Source: Deltaproteobacteria bacterium
GTDB taxonomy: Bacteria > SAR324 > XYD2-FULL-50-16
Reading direction: 5' to 3'
Length of the DNA stretch: 64,000 nucleotides
Assembly: GCA_018657625.1 (NCBI GenBank)
Contig: JABHWU010000044.1
Span: 1-64,000 of the forward strand
The notes under the pieces were generated by a model. The model saw nothing but the letters and a program-made list of their open reading frames with translations, was not told where the DNA came from and did no database searches. The position numbers and the translations under genes were made by a program. Below, piece after piece: positions 18,210-27,946 of the stretch; the stretch's first letter is position 1, and the number at the start of each line of letters is the position of its first letter.

Positions 18210-18530
18210 ATGAGCACATTAATACTAACGATCCACATCATTGTCTGTGTTTTCATTATTTTTGTTGTTTTACTGCAAGTCGGAAGAGGTGCCGAATTAG
18301 GTGCCGCTTTCGGTAGTGTGGGACAAGCAAATGCTTCCAGAGGTGTAACTACCTTTATCAGTAAATTAACAACATTTATGGCTGTCGCATTCATGGTCAC
18401 GTCATTTGTTCTAACTTATCAAACTTCAGATCGTGCAAAAACATCCGTGATTGACACTGTATCTCAAGAAGAGGTTTCTACTCCTGCTATTCCAGATCAA
18501 GGGACTGAAGAAGCCGAAAAAACTGAATAG
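18210..18530 (+). CDS. secG: SecG, protein translocase subunit
   Basis: SecG is the small membrane subunit of SecYEG. The 106-residue protein has two transmembrane helices (about 3-23 and 52-70) around the conserved loop GRGAELGAAFGSVGQANASRG. An acidic tail ends in GTEEAEKTE. It is the last gene of pgk-tpiA-secG and is followed by a hairpin terminator. Confidence 0.95.
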   Translation: MSTLILTIHIIVCVFIIFVVLLQVGRGAELGAAFGSVGQANASRGVTTFISKLTTFMAVAFMVTSFVLTYQTSDRAKTSVIDTVSQEEVSTPAIPDQGTEEAEKTE

Positions 18531-18565
18531 AATCCTGCAGATCAATAAGTAAGCCCTCAATAGAA

Positions 18566-18601
18566 AAATCCGGATAACCTGTCGGTATTCGGATTTCTTA
18601 T
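18566..18601 (+). terminator. Hairpin terminator after secG
   Basis: AAATCCG (18566-18572) pairs with CGGATTT (18590-18596). The imperfectly paired interior GATAACC...GGTATT lengthens the stem. A short TTCTTA tract follows. It lies 36 bases after the secG stop. Confidence 0.5.
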
Positions 18602-18769
18602 AATTACCTAAATTTAGCATTATCAGCTCCATTTTCTCTTATAGAACTATAAAGATTTTAATGGCAGTAAGTCGCACGCAGTCCTTCTGATATTTTTATG
18701 TCATATTATATGCAATAGTCTGGGTAATGAAAGCTAATACCAGCCTGCTATCTTCAGTTATTGCATTCT

Positions 18770-19876
18770 TTACCGACGGATACAGTATTTAGATATATTT
18801 AATAAAATTCCAACCATAAACATACTAACTATCAAAGAACTTCCACCGTAACTAATAAATGGTAGAGGAATTCCCTTGGTTGGCAGTAAACCTATTACGA
18901 CACCAATATTGAAAAAACTCTGCAAGATTAAAATAATCGTCACCCCAAAAGCTAAATTCCTACCAAAATCATCAGGACAAGTAACAGCTATTTCAAACCC
19001 TTTTATCATCAATAGGACTAATAATAAAATAACAAGAGAGACGCCAATAAAACCGGTTTCTTCTGCCAAAATTGAAAAAATAAAATCGGTGTGACTTTCA
19101 GGTAAAAAGAACAGTTTTTGTCTGGAATCCCCTAAGTTTCTCCCAAATAATCCCCCTGTGCCGTAAGCGACCATTGACTGAATTAGCTGGAATCCGGAAT
19201 CCAAGGGATCAGCCCAGGGATCCAGAAAGCCCATGATTCGCCGCATGCGATAAGCTTTAGAAATGATTAGCCAAAACCCGATGGTTGATAATCCAACAAA
19301 ACTGACAACCATATGTGAAGTCTTAACCCCGGCCACAAAAACCATCAGTAGAAGAGTGACGGCAATAAGAACCGAAGTTCCAAAATCCGGTTGTAAAATC
19401 AACAAAAGGCAAAAACAGCTTATAACGATAAGACTTGGTAATATACCCTGAGAAAAATATCCCAGTACCCTTTTTTTCCTTTCCAGAAAACCTGCTGCCC
19501 AAATAATTAAAGTGATTTTTAATAGTTCTGAAGGTTGGAAACCAATACCTCCGATTCGTATCCACCGCCGTGCATTACCAACCTGCTTACCAATTCCGGG
19601 AATAAGCACCAGAATCAGCAAAACAAAGGTTACAAACATTAAAATAGGAATATATTGTTTGTACTTTAGGTAGTGGAATTTGATCGCAATTCTAAAAAAA
19701 ACCAGGCCTACGACCAGATGAATTAACTGTCTCGTTAAAAAATAGAACTCATTTCCAAGTTGTTTTTCAGCATAAATTGAACTGGCAGAGTAAATCATAA
19801 TGATACCAATTCCGATTAAGCTGATTAAAACACCAAGAATGACGAAGGATGGTCTATATTGGGGGAAAAATTTCAT
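18770..19876 (-). CDS. ftsW: FtsW-type peptidoglycan glycosyltransferase
   Basis: This 368-residue SEDS-family protein has about ten transmembrane helices and polymerises lipid II during septation. FtsW is preferred over RodA because of GLFGRNLGDSRQKLFFLPE, SHTDFIFSILAEETGFIG and GIPLPFISYGGSSLIV. RodA proteins carry a different loop before the LPE motif. The first helix region reads SLIGIGIIMIYSASS, also FtsW-like. Unusually it is not in a dcw cluster; its neighbour is the large pseudo-receiver gene. Confidence 0.9.
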   Translation of the reverse strand: MKFFPQYRPSFVILGVLISLIGIGIIMIYSASSIYAEKQLGNEFYFLTRQLIHLVVGLVFFRIAIKFHYLKYKQYIPILMFVTFVLLILVLIPGIGKQVGNARRWIRIGGIGFQPSELLKITLIIWAAGFLERKKRVLGYFSQGILPSLIVISCFCLLLILQPDFGTSVLIAVTLLLMVFVAGVKTSHMVVSFVGLSTIGFWLIISKAYRMRRIMGFLDPWADPLDSGFQLIQSMVAYGTGGLFGRNLGDSRQKLFFLPESHTDFIFSILAEETGFIGVSLVILLLVLLMIKGFEIAVTCPDDFGRNLAFGVTIILILQSFFNIGVVIGLLPTKGIPLPFISYGGSSLIVSMFMVGILLNISKYCIRR

Positions 19877-19925
19877 TGAAGTACTTTATCAATATTCAAA
19901 GTGCAAAATTCAATTAAATCAAAAT

Positions 19926-22900
19926 TCAATCTTTTAATTCTTCCTGAATGATTTTTTCCATCATTTCAGGCAGGACTTTATTAATAGCACTTTGAAGTGT
20001 ATCAGAAATCACATTCTCGAGCATAGACCCTAACTCTTCCCGGTGTTCTTTTGAAAGCGATTTTAGTGCTTTTCGATTTGAATCAGATATTAGTTTATTC
20101 TCTAAAAATTTATCATTTGTTACATTTTCTTCGCTGGTTACTTCTGAAATTATATCCTGTTGGTCACCAAACGGTGATTTTAATGGAACTTCATCTTCTG
20201 CAGCAACACTTTTAAGTCTTAAATCACCAATTTCAAAAACATCATTAGATATTTCAAGGGTCATATCATCAGCTGCTTCAATATTCTTCATTTGCCCCTG
20301 CAATTGGTCATTGTCCTTCGTATGAGCGTCTGTTTCAATTATTTCAGGTTGGTCAGGTTCTTCAATAGGTTCTAATTCAGCCTCCGGTGTGTCATTTTCA
20401 CTAGTATCTGATTCAAGTGCTTCAAAATCGAAAATTTCTTCACTTTCCAGACCTTCCCCTTCTAGGTCCTGTTGAAAACTGTCATTGGATTCTTCATCAT
20501 TTGATTCTAACATTTGAGTGTTTTCCACATCGGTTTTTCCTGATTCATCTAAAAGATCAAATTCGTCTGGGTTTGGTTCGATATCAGCGTCAATTAGATC
20601 CTTCAATTCCGCGGTAAGATCCTCTGACATTTCAGAACCATCCCCTAAAACTAACTCTGAATTTGGTTCACCTTCCACTGGGGGAGCTTCCAAATCCATC
20701 TCCCCATCCAGGGAGATTTCTTCAAGTGGTTCTTCAAAGGAATTAATATCTGTAGATAATTCCAGTTCTGGTTCTTCGTCCAGAGAGAGGTCTGACATTA
20801 AATCTTCTTCTGTAGATGTATTCTGATCTTCATCGAGGGACAACTCTACCAGCGAGTCTTCGTACGAATCATTTTCTGTAGATGATTCTATTTGCGCTCC
20901 CTCTTCCGGAGATAGCTCTGACATCAAATCTTCTTCGTAGGAGGTATCCAGGTCCTGCTTTGGTAATTCTTCATCTAGATCACTATCAGCTAATAATTCC
21001 AACTCCGGTTCTTCGTCCAGAGATAGCTCTGACATTAAATCATCCTCTGAAGATGTTTCTGATTCCAGAGCTCCTTCCTGAGAAATGTCATCGGGGGGGT
21101 CTTCAAAAAGATTGCTATCAGCAGTTTGAGCCTGATCCCCATTAACTTCTATCTCATCTAATAGTGATGTATCAGCATCCAAAACCATATCCTGATCAAA
21201 ATCTTCCAATTCAATTTCATCCAGCAAATTAGTTGAACCATCAATATCCAATTCCAGGTTAGTGTCTTCTTCATTACTGTCTTCCAGGGAGATATCAGGT
21301 AAAACGATATCTAAATCTGATTCAATTTCGCTTCCTCTGGAATCACCTTCTTCCCTTAAGTCTAGTGACACATCCATTAATAAGTCGTCAGAAGAATAAT
21401 CTTTACTTTCATCCGGCTCTTCGAATAATGAATCATCACTTCCATCATCTAACTTATCCGCTATTGGTTCTTCAATAACAGCAATTTCCCCTTCATCAAT
21501 ATCTTCAAACGATCCTGTTTCTTCTTCATCTACAGCCAACTCTAAATCCAAGACTACTTCCGGATCATTACGATCATTTTCAATGGTTACTTCTTCAGAA
21601 AACAATGAATCATTGGTGATACTTATATCGTCAGTTAAGCTAATTGAATCGCCAGTTTCAGAATTAGTTTCCTCAGAAAGCTGTGAATCATCCGATAATT
21701 CCATCCTTTCCGATTCTATATTTATATCCTCCGCTATGTCTTCATCAGCGGTTTCCTCAAACATATCATCACCGGAAAAGAAATTATCTTCAGATTCTAT
21801 ATCTTCAGAATCAGAAGTGTTGTCATCATCCATCAAAACATCATATTTTGCTTTGGATACCTGCCTTAAATTAATCATTTGTTGAATATTTGAGGCAGCA
21901 TTGTCCTGATTATCGTCATTCAACAATAAATCTAAATCAAATCCATTTTGTTCATTTTCATCCGAACTGTCACCAGCGATATTTTCTGCTTCTATATCAA
22001 ACACATCATTTTCAACGATATCGCTACCCGAATCATCATTTATTTCAAATTCATCACCTGAAGATATATTATCAAAATCACTAAGATCATCGGTATCATC
22101 CTCAAAATCTATATTTATGTGATCCGATCCCAAGTTTTCATCATCCAAATCAGTTGATTCAGCAAAATCATCAAATTCAACTTCTAAATTCTCTTGAACA
22201 ATGTCACTTAACTCACTTTCATCTTCAAATTCAATAGTTATATTAGTAATACCACCTTCACCAATATAATCTGATTGAGTTTGTGTCGTTAATTCAAATC
22301 CAGACAGTTTTTCTACTTCGAGCTCTAAATATTCATTTTGTGTACCTGAAACCGAAGCTACCTGTTCAGAGTCAAACTGTTCCCCTTCAACAATTAACTC
22401 GTTATAAACAGAACTGGTTTCAGTTTGGCGATTGAGTAAAGGATCTTCTTCTGATCCAATATCTTCAATCATTACCGGAATCGTGTTCTGTGACACTGAT
22501 GTTTCAACTTCTTCAATTTCTTTGTCCAGGCTCATTGAATCATTTAACAATTCAATTTCCATAAATTCAGAAGATTCCTCTATATCCATTTCATCATTTG
22601 CCGAGTTGATGCTCTCTAAATCCAAATCACCATCTTCCAGTTCCAGGATTTCTAATTCATCATCTAAATCGTCGTCTACCGGCTCCAGACTCTCTAATTC
22701 CACTAATTCTGTTTCTTCAGCTTCAATTTCAGTCTGATCCAGTTCATAAAGCGTGTCATCGGCTAATGTCACTTCTTCCGGTAAATCTTCAACTTCATCA
22801 TCCAATAGTTGTGATGTTATATCCAATTCATTTTCTAACTGGTCAATTGACATTGTTTCGTCATTTTTATCTGCTAAGATATCCAGTAATTCATCATCGA

Positions 22901-23324
22901 TAACGTTAATAGAATCCAGGACCTGTTTTCTATTTTTTGATCTATTTTGTTTTTGATTTTCAAAAACTGCTTCTAGTTGATCCTGCAAAGTCGATGACTC
23001 AAAGGGTTTTCTCAAAAAACCGGAAACACCGATATTTTGTAATTGCTTTTCATCAATTTTATCTCTGGCAGATGTTAATAGTATTATAGGAACATTGTTT
23101 AAATTGTGATCATTTTGAAGCGCGTTTACGGTTGGGTAACCATCTTTGTGATCATTGTTACTTAAAAAAACGATATCTGGTTGAACATCTTTTGTTCTGT
23201 CAATGTATCGGCCTGGTTGTTGTTCATGTTCTACGTTCCAATTCCAATTTTCTTTGGGCAAAGCAGACTCAAATAAATCATGAACTAGTGTACTCTCTTC
23301 CAGAATTAAAATTGTCTTATACAT
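19926..23324 (-). CDS. Large acidic protein with N-terminal pseudo-receiver domain
   Basis: The 1132-residue protein has three zones. Residues 1-125 form a receiver-like domain (KTILILEES, PDIVFLSNND, VPIILLTSARD, GFLRKPFE). The phospho-acceptor Asp is replaced by S55, while T84 and K106 remain. Residues about 130-1070 are extremely acidic (Asp, Glu, Ser, Leu) and low-complexity, with repeats of a module like EDLMSELSLDEEPELEL at about 760, 797 and 839. Residues about 1075-1132 return to normal composition with helices ending in INKVLPEMMEKIIQEELKD. That ending resembles the C-terminal helix of delta-group receiver proteins and of PopZ-like scaffolds. It is probably a cytoplasmic scaffold or polarity-type protein, by analogy with FrzS; the role is unproven. 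Confidence 0.8.
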   Translation of the reverse strand: MYKTILILEESTLVHDLFESALPKENWNWNVEHEQQPGRYIDRTKDVQPDIVFLSNNDHKDGYPTVNALQNDHNLNNVPIILLTSARDKIDEKQLQNIGVSGFLRKPFESSTLQDQLEAVFENQKQNRSKNRKQVLDSINVIDDELLDILADKNDETMSIDQLENELDITSQLLDDEVEDLPEEVTLADDTLYELDQTEIEAEETELVELESLEPVDDDLDDELEILELEDGDLDLESINSANDEMDIEESSEFMEIELLNDSMSLDKEIEEVETSVSQNTIPVMIEDIGSEEDPLLNRQTETSSVYNELIVEGEQFDSEQVASVSGTQNEYLELEVEKLSGFELTTQTQSDYIGEGGITNITIEFEDESELSDIVQENLEVEFDDFAESTDLDDENLGSDHINIDFEDDTDDLSDFDNISSGDEFEINDDSGSDIVENDVFDIEAENIAGDSSDENEQNGFDLDLLLNDDNQDNAASNIQQMINLRQVSKAKYDVLMDDDNTSDSEDIESEDNFFSGDDMFEETADEDIAEDINIESERMELSDDSQLSEETNSETGDSISLTDDISITNDSLFSEEVTIENDRNDPEVVLDLELAVDEEETGSFEDIDEGEIAVIEEPIADKLDDGSDDSLFEEPDESKDYSSDDLLMDVSLDLREEGDSRGSEIESDLDIVLPDISLEDSNEEDTNLELDIDGSTNLLDEIELEDFDQDMVLDADTSLLDEIEVNGDQAQTADSNLFEDPPDDISQEGALESETSSEDDLMSELSLDEEPELELLADSDLDEELPKQDLDTSYEEDLMSELSPEEGAQIESSTENDSYEDSLVELSLDEDQNTSTEEDLMSDLSLDEEPELELSTDINSFEEPLEEISLDGEMDLEAPPVEGEPNSELVLGDGSEMSEDLTAELKDLIDADIEPNPDEFDLLDESGKTDVENTQMLESNDEESNDSFQQDLEGEGLESEEIFDFEALESDTSENDTPEAELEPIEEPDQPEIIETDAHTKDNDQLQGQMKNIEAADDMTLEISNDVFEIGDLRLKSVAAEDEVPLKSPFGDQQDIISEVTSEENVTNDKFLENKLISDSNRKALKSLSKEHREELGSMLENVISDTLQSAINKVLPEMMEKIIQEELKD
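20740..21060 (-). repeat. Degenerate tandem repeats inside the acidic linker gene
   Basis: Copies of the sequence encoding DLMSELSLDEEPE-type peptides occur with Met codons at 21035, 20924 and 20798, giving spacings of 37 and 42 residues. The first and third copies are nearly identical over about 35 bases around GGTTCTTCGTCCAGAGA. This points to recent internal duplication within the coding region. Confidence 0.6.
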
Positions 23325-23483
23325 GAATGGCTCTCTTAGATTTGAATTTAGGTCGTTTTTTTTGTTTTAATGATACTAAAATTCCCTTTTAAGTTGCATT
23401 GCTTTCATATCAAAGGAATTTAAATTTGTCTCTAATAATAAGGACTCCAGAGTTTTTATTACACTCTCATCCAAAGTGATTTT

Positions 23484-25553
23484 TTACCCTTTTTCTGTAT
23501 GTTTAAAAACACCATCCCAGTCGCCTGCCGGAGGCGTTTTTATAAATTGGTTGCAACGGTCAATATAACTGATAGATGGGCCATCTCCCGGAATAATTTT
23601 CAAGGCACGATTAAAAGCACTAATTGCATCCTGATAATTTCTGGCTTTATATAACCCCAGTCCCTTGTCATATTCCACGACCATATCCGCGATTTTTCCT
23701 GATACTTTATTCTTTTTATCCATTAAATCGTAGACGATGACTGGTTCATTTCTACCTACTACCAGGATTCGATCCAATTCTCTAACGTCGATATCACCTG
23801 AACAAAGGTTGTAGGTGTTTTCCGATATCATGGAATAATTTTTATAAAATTTATTGGCCCCTTCCAGTCTGGCTGCCAAGTTTACGGCATCGCCCATAAT
23901 GGTGTAATCCATTCGGTTTTGGGAGCCCATATTTCCAACAACCATTGGTCCTGAATTTAAGCCCATTCTGACGTATAATTCTGGTTTTCCGGCTGCAATA
24001 AATTCCTTTCGTTGTTCAAGCATTCGTTGCTGCATGTCAATCGAGGCATAACAAGATAATTTTGCGTGATCCGGTTGTTCCAAAGGCGCTCCCCAAAATG
24101 CGATGATAGCGTCTCCTTCAAATTTATCAACAGTTCCATTATACCCGGAAATAATGTCACACATTTCTGTTAAATATTGATTTAACAACATTACCAGCTC
24201 ATCCGGTGTTAAGCCCTCTGAAATTGTCGAAAATCCCTGAACATCTGAAAAGAAAGCAGTCATCTCTTTACGGGAACCACCTAAAGATAATTTTGAAGGG
24301 TCTTTAACAATAATATCAATAACATCTGGCGACAAATATTGTCCAAAAGCAGTTGTTATAAAACCCTTTTCCTTCCTTTCTGCAATGAAAAGAAAAACAT
24401 TGATAAATAAAAATCCAATGGCTCCGGCTAAATAAACATAACTCATGGAAAACGCAACATCTTGATAAATGTATAAATAAGTACACAATAAGGTGTACCC
24501 AATCATCAAGCCTACTGATGACAAAAGCCTTATAATCAGTACAGAAATAAAATGGATGGAAATCAGTACTATTAACATGAAAAGAATCATAATCACTTCC
24601 AGGGTGGTCGAAGCTGATCTCAAATTATTATTTTTCAGCAAGGTAGAAACTTCAATTGACATCATTTCAATACCGTACACTTCCCCAACAATCGTATGAA
24701 AGATGTCATGTGATAAGAGTGAAGTATCACCTAAAAACACTATTTTACCACCTAAGAGTTCTTTAAATTCATCAATTTCGTCCTCATCCTCAGTATCCAT
24801 ATCCAAAATATCCATCGCTGGTATCCCAACAAACGGATCTTTACTTAATGAAAAAATATCACTTTTTAATTTTGGAAAATCAATTCGGAATTCATTAAAT
24901 TGATCCAATGTAACTTTTTTATCACCGATAATCAGCTGACCATTCTTCACCTTCGGTTCACTCTCCAGAAACATTGACACGGCCTTAACCGAAACCGGCC
25001 ATGAATTTTCTGTTTTATCCAGATCAGAATAAATAGTCAGTCGATTTTGCATATTACCCTGTGGTGTGTGATCAGAATAAGCAGTGATGGCACTATTTTT
25101 TAAAATTTCAATGGGATATCTAACTCCTTCGATTTTTTTGGTGATTTTATTTATATTGAGTAGAGAAACGATAACGATATTATCCTGCGCTTTTAAATAT
25201 TCTGCCAGTACCGGATCTTCACCATATGAACTATTAAAATCGAATAACATATCCACAACTACAACTTTCGGTTCCGCCAAACTAATATTATGAATTATTT
25301 TTCCAATATCAGTTCTTTTGAAAGGAAATCCACCGTATTCCTGAAAAAAATCTTCATTTAAGTCAATAATAGCAATATCTTCCGATAAAAACCGTGTTTT
25401 CTCTTTATCGCCGTAAGTATTCCTTAAAATGTGTCGAATTGACAAAGTTTCATTTTCAAAGGTCGAAAATAGTTCCATTTGTTCTGCTGGTATCATCAAG
25501 GCGAACAACAAAATAGTCAAAAATATATCATATCGCTTTATAATAGATTTCAT
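23484..25553 (-). CDS. CHASE2-domain class III adenylate cyclase
   Basis: The 689-residue membrane protein has an N-terminal helix (about 10-25) and an extracytoplasmic CHASE2 sensor (about 35-310; AIIDLNEDFF, GGFPFKRTDIG, VVVVDMLFD, GKIVFLGDT). Three transmembrane helices follow (about 318-392), then a cyclase domain (about 430-610). Metal-binding D437 (FFSDVQGF) and D481 (KFEGDAIIAFWG) are present. So are K477 and D549 (DYTIMGD), which select ATP, and N558/R562 (NLAAR) for transition-state binding. It should therefore make cAMP. The C-terminus (about 625-670) resembles a TPR-like pair. It is preceded by a 319-base divergent promoter region. Confidence 0.92.
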   Translation of the reverse strand: MKSIIKRYDIFLTILLFALMIPAEQMELFSTFENETLSIRHILRNTYGDKEKTRFLSEDIAIIDLNEDFFQEYGGFPFKRTDIGKIIHNISLAEPKVVVVDMLFDFNSSYGEDPVLAEYLKAQDNIVIVSLLNINKITKKIEGVRYPIEILKNSAITAYSDHTPQGNMQNRLTIYSDLDKTENSWPVSVKAVSMFLESEPKVKNGQLIIGDKKVTLDQFNEFRIDFPKLKSDIFSLSKDPFVGIPAMDILDMDTEDEDEIDEFKELLGGKIVFLGDTSLLSHDIFHTIVGEVYGIEMMSIEVSTLLKNNNLRSASTTLEVIMILFMLIVLISIHFISVLIIRLLSSVGLMIGYTLLCTYLYIYQDVAFSMSYVYLAGAIGFLFINVFLFIAERKEKGFITTAFGQYLSPDVIDIIVKDPSKLSLGGSRKEMTAFFSDVQGFSTISEGLTPDELVMLLNQYLTEMCDIISGYNGTVDKFEGDAIIAFWGAPLEQPDHAKLSCYASIDMQQRMLEQRKEFIAAGKPELYVRMGLNSGPMVVGNMGSQNRMDYTIMGDAVNLAARLEGANKFYKNYSMISENTYNLCSGDIDVRELDRILVVGRNEPVIVYDLMDKKNKVSGKIADMVVEYDKGLGLYKARNYQDAISAFNRALKIIPGDGPSISYIDRCNQFIKTPPAGDWDGVFKHTEKG

Positions 25554-25872
25554 GATAATTATTTATTTTTTGGTTTCGTTTAAATCGGGTTGCTGAAGAT
25601 AAAAAAATAAATTAACTGATTATTTAACAAAAAAACTCATTTAACCACCATAATACTGGTTATACTATACAATGTCTATTATTATAGCAAGTTTGTAACC
25701 TCAATAATTAATCAATATCTCATTTGACTGTTTTAGTGAACATTTGGAAAAATAGTCTAACATTGTTCAGGAAAGTACACGGCAAAAGTATTGTTAATTA
25801 AGGCGATTTAGGCATATTCATTCACCGCTTTGAAAACCAAATCCAATAACATTAATATAAAATGCACTAAAT
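25554..25872. other. Divergent intergenic region, cyclase versus TPR protein
   Basis: These 319 bases hold no convincing gene. A short inverted repeat TAACCA (25642-25647)/TGGTTA (25657-25662) is followed by TATACT (25661-25666), which could be part of a promoter for either divergent gene. Otherwise it is plain AT-rich sequence. Confidence 0.5.
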
Positions 25873-26682
25873 ATGATCCAACAAAATTATAAAAAAAGTC
25901 TCTTTTTCATTATATTTTTATCGATCTCAATGCTTTTAATTGGAATTTGGGTAGGTGGGAAAAATAAATACTCATATTCGGATTTTAATTTCGATGCAGA
26001 AAACATAACTGAGCTAATCACTCAATTTGAGGTAATTGAAAAGGAAGATCAACTTTCAGCTGAAGATAAATATAATTTATCGGTACTTGTTTATAAGAAT
26101 AAAAACTATATAAAATCAAAAAAATCATTTCAGGAACTTTTGAATTCAGGTACAGGTGAATCCAATATTCTAATTTCTGGTTTTTTTAACCTGGGTAATA
26201 ATTTTTTTAAACTTGCTGAGGCTGAAAAAGAAATTGAAAAGGCATTGGAACTGTATCATAAAAGCTTAACAAGCTTCCGTGGAGCCTTGGAATTAATAAA
26301 TCGAAATCAGAAATTTTTTAGAGAAGAGACCAAAAAAGACGATGATATTTTACATAATTTTATATTGACTAAAAACCGAATTAAAATTCTGGCTGATCAA
26401 CTAAAAACTAATAAACAAGCCGCGAAGCAACAACAAAATCCTTATCAGCTCGTCAAGCAAATTGAATCAAACGAATCAAAAATTGAATTACTTATTCAAA
26501 GATTGCAGACGATCGCCAATACAAAAGAAATTTTAGAAATAAAGGAGGAAATAATAAAACTGCGAAAGGAAAACTTAAACAGTTTAGCTATCATAAAAAA
26601 ACAAGTACAGGAGCAGAATAATCAAAATCAACCCTCTTCACCATCTACTCCCCTAAAACCATCAAAGAAACTAACAATATAA
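25873..26682 (+). CDS. Membrane-anchored TPR-like protein, function unknown
   Basis: The 269-residue protein starts with a basic N-terminus and one transmembrane helix (about 11-28, FFIIFLSISMLLIGIWVG). The rest should be outside the cytoplasm. Residues 60-150 read as TPR-like helical pairs (LSVLVYKNKNYIKSKKSFQELL, FFNLGNNFFKLAEAEKEIEKALELYHKSL kept short here as a pattern). Residues 150-240 are Lys/Glu-rich and probably coiled coil. The end is a Pro/Ser tail. It resembles the BatC/BatE-type TPR proteins of aerotolerance loci only in outline, and no batA/batB neighbours are present. Confidence 0.65.
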   Translation: MIQQNYKKSLFFIIFLSISMLLIGIWVGGKNKYSYSDFNFDAENITELITQFEVIEKEDQLSAEDKYNLSVLVYKNKNYIKSKKSFQELLNSGTGESNILISGFFNLGNNFFKLAEAEKEIEKALELYHKSLTSFRGALELINRNQKFFREETKKDDDILHNFILTKNRIKILADQLKTNKQAAKQQQNPYQLVKQIESNESKIELLIQRLQTIANTKEILEIKEEIIKLRKENLNSLAIIKKQVQEQNNQNQPSSPSTPLKPSKKLTI

Positions 26683-26698
26683 GCGATTTAACCTATTA

Positions 26699-27865
26699 CT
26701 ATTTTTTGGTAATTATCCACCGACCGTTTTCTATTTGACGATCATATTTAATTCCTTCTTCCTGGGCTTTCAATTTAAGTCTTTGGTTCAATCGCCTTCC
26801 CTTTAAGGAAGTAAAATATTCAATTATTTCGTTAGGGTGTGTCTGCAATTCTTTTAATGACTGGTAACCATCCAGGCTTTCCAATATATCCAGTAAGGTA
26901 TCAATTGACGTTTCATTAAAGCCTTTAAACGTAATTAAAAAACTCTCACCGATATCTCCGACAGATTGATAATAGGCAACAATCCTTTCAATGAGCTCAC
27001 TGGCAGCAAAATTTCCTGCCTTTATGGCGGCTTTCGCCTGTTCGCTCTCCCAGGCATAACTATTGACTTTTGCTGTTGTTAATTGTTTTTGTTCCGAATG
27101 CAGTGTTGCCATTATAACACCACTAGCTACATCATATGCCTTTAATTGAGCGGTAATCCATACCGCCGAGTAAGCAAATGATGGATCTGATATCGCGGAT
27201 TTTTGAGTAGGAAACAGTTCTAATTCCACGATTGTTTCCACCATGTTGCTATTCGCAATTTTAATCCATTCAGAAATATTTTCATCACCATTTCCCGTAG
27301 GTCTGGTTTGATCAAGTACGTTAAACAGAGACGGTTGATGAAACACGCGGAACCCATTCCTGATTAACTCTGATTGAATGGCTGATTGTGCTTCTGAAAC
27401 CGCCCGGTGGTTTTTATTTAAAGCTGAGGGATGTGTCGGATTATATAACACCACAAAACGTTTATTACCCATTTTCTTATGCAGGATTCTAAGTGCGCTT
27501 AGTTTTCCTTTAATCTTTTCAGTAGATACTTCTGCATCGATTTCAACATACCATTCTTTATTTCTCTTTTCACTGATTAAGGTTTTATAACTGGTAATAT
27601 ATCCCTGGGCGCTTGAATATATTTCATCATTGATAATCAAGTAGTTTTTAATTCTGGTTTTGGACTCTAAGACAACACCAACCCCCTGTTCCACAGCACT
27701 ACGTAAAGCATTTCTAAGTGCCTGCTCTTTAGCTAAACCATCGTTGCCGTTAAAAATAGAAACGGAGCCTTTCCCAATTGTTCCAGCTTCTACTACATTG
27801 AAAGCTAACACAAATAAGACGAAAAACGGAAAGAAAATTTTAGAAAATCTGGATATTGAATTCAT
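26699..27865 (-). CDS. Exported protein with FlgT N-terminal-like domain
   Basis: The 388-residue protein has a signal peptide (SKIFFPFFVLFVLAFNVVEAG). It continues with a domain matching the flagellar assembly T pattern: GKGSVSIFNGND, ALRNALRSAVEQGVGV, IYSSAQGYITSYK and WYVEIDAEVSTEKI. FlgT in Vibrio builds the H-ring around the basal body. Residues about 130-290 resemble the following beta-rich middle domain (RFVVLYNP, GFRVFHQPS). The C-terminal 80 residues are less clear. A lipoprotein gene and a CvpA gene precede it on the same strand. A flagellar role is plausible but not proven, because related domains occur in non-flagellar exported proteins. Confidence 0.7.
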   Translation of the reverse strand: MNSISRFSKIFFPFFVLFVLAFNVVEAGTIGKGSVSIFNGNDGLAKEQALRNALRSAVEQGVGVVLESKTRIKNYLIINDEIYSSAQGYITSYKTLISEKRNKEWYVEIDAEVSTEKIKGKLSALRILHKKMGNKRFVVLYNPTHPSALNKNHRAVSEAQSAIQSELIRNGFRVFHQPSLFNVLDQTRPTGNGDENISEWIKIANSNMVETIVELELFPTQKSAISDPSFAYSAVWITAQLKAYDVASGVIMATLHSEQKQLTTAKVNSYAWESEQAKAAIKAGNFAASELIERIVAYYQSVGDIGESFLITFKGFNETSIDTLLDILESLDGYQSLKELQTHPNEIIEYFTSLKGRRLNQRLKLKAQEEGIKYDRQIENGRWIITKK

Positions 27866-27946
27866 TGTTACCTCTTTTACTGTTTTTATTTTCTTTAAAA
27901 AATTGTATCTATTTACCCTATCAATGATATGCGATATTATTTTGTA

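Noticed and set aside
20417-22956. Several plus-strand frames rich in Ser, Ile and Pro opposite the acidic gene
   Set aside because: They are reverse-strand images of the Asp/Glu/Ser-rich codons of 19926-23324 and have the expected biased composition; none has a ribosome-binding site or a family pattern.
25554-25872. Search for a tRNA or small RNA gene in the largest gaps
   Set aside because: No cloverleaf-like pairing, TTCGA-type arm or CCA end was seen here, or in 41263-41568, 36390-36688 or 53730-54031. A covariance-model search would settle it.
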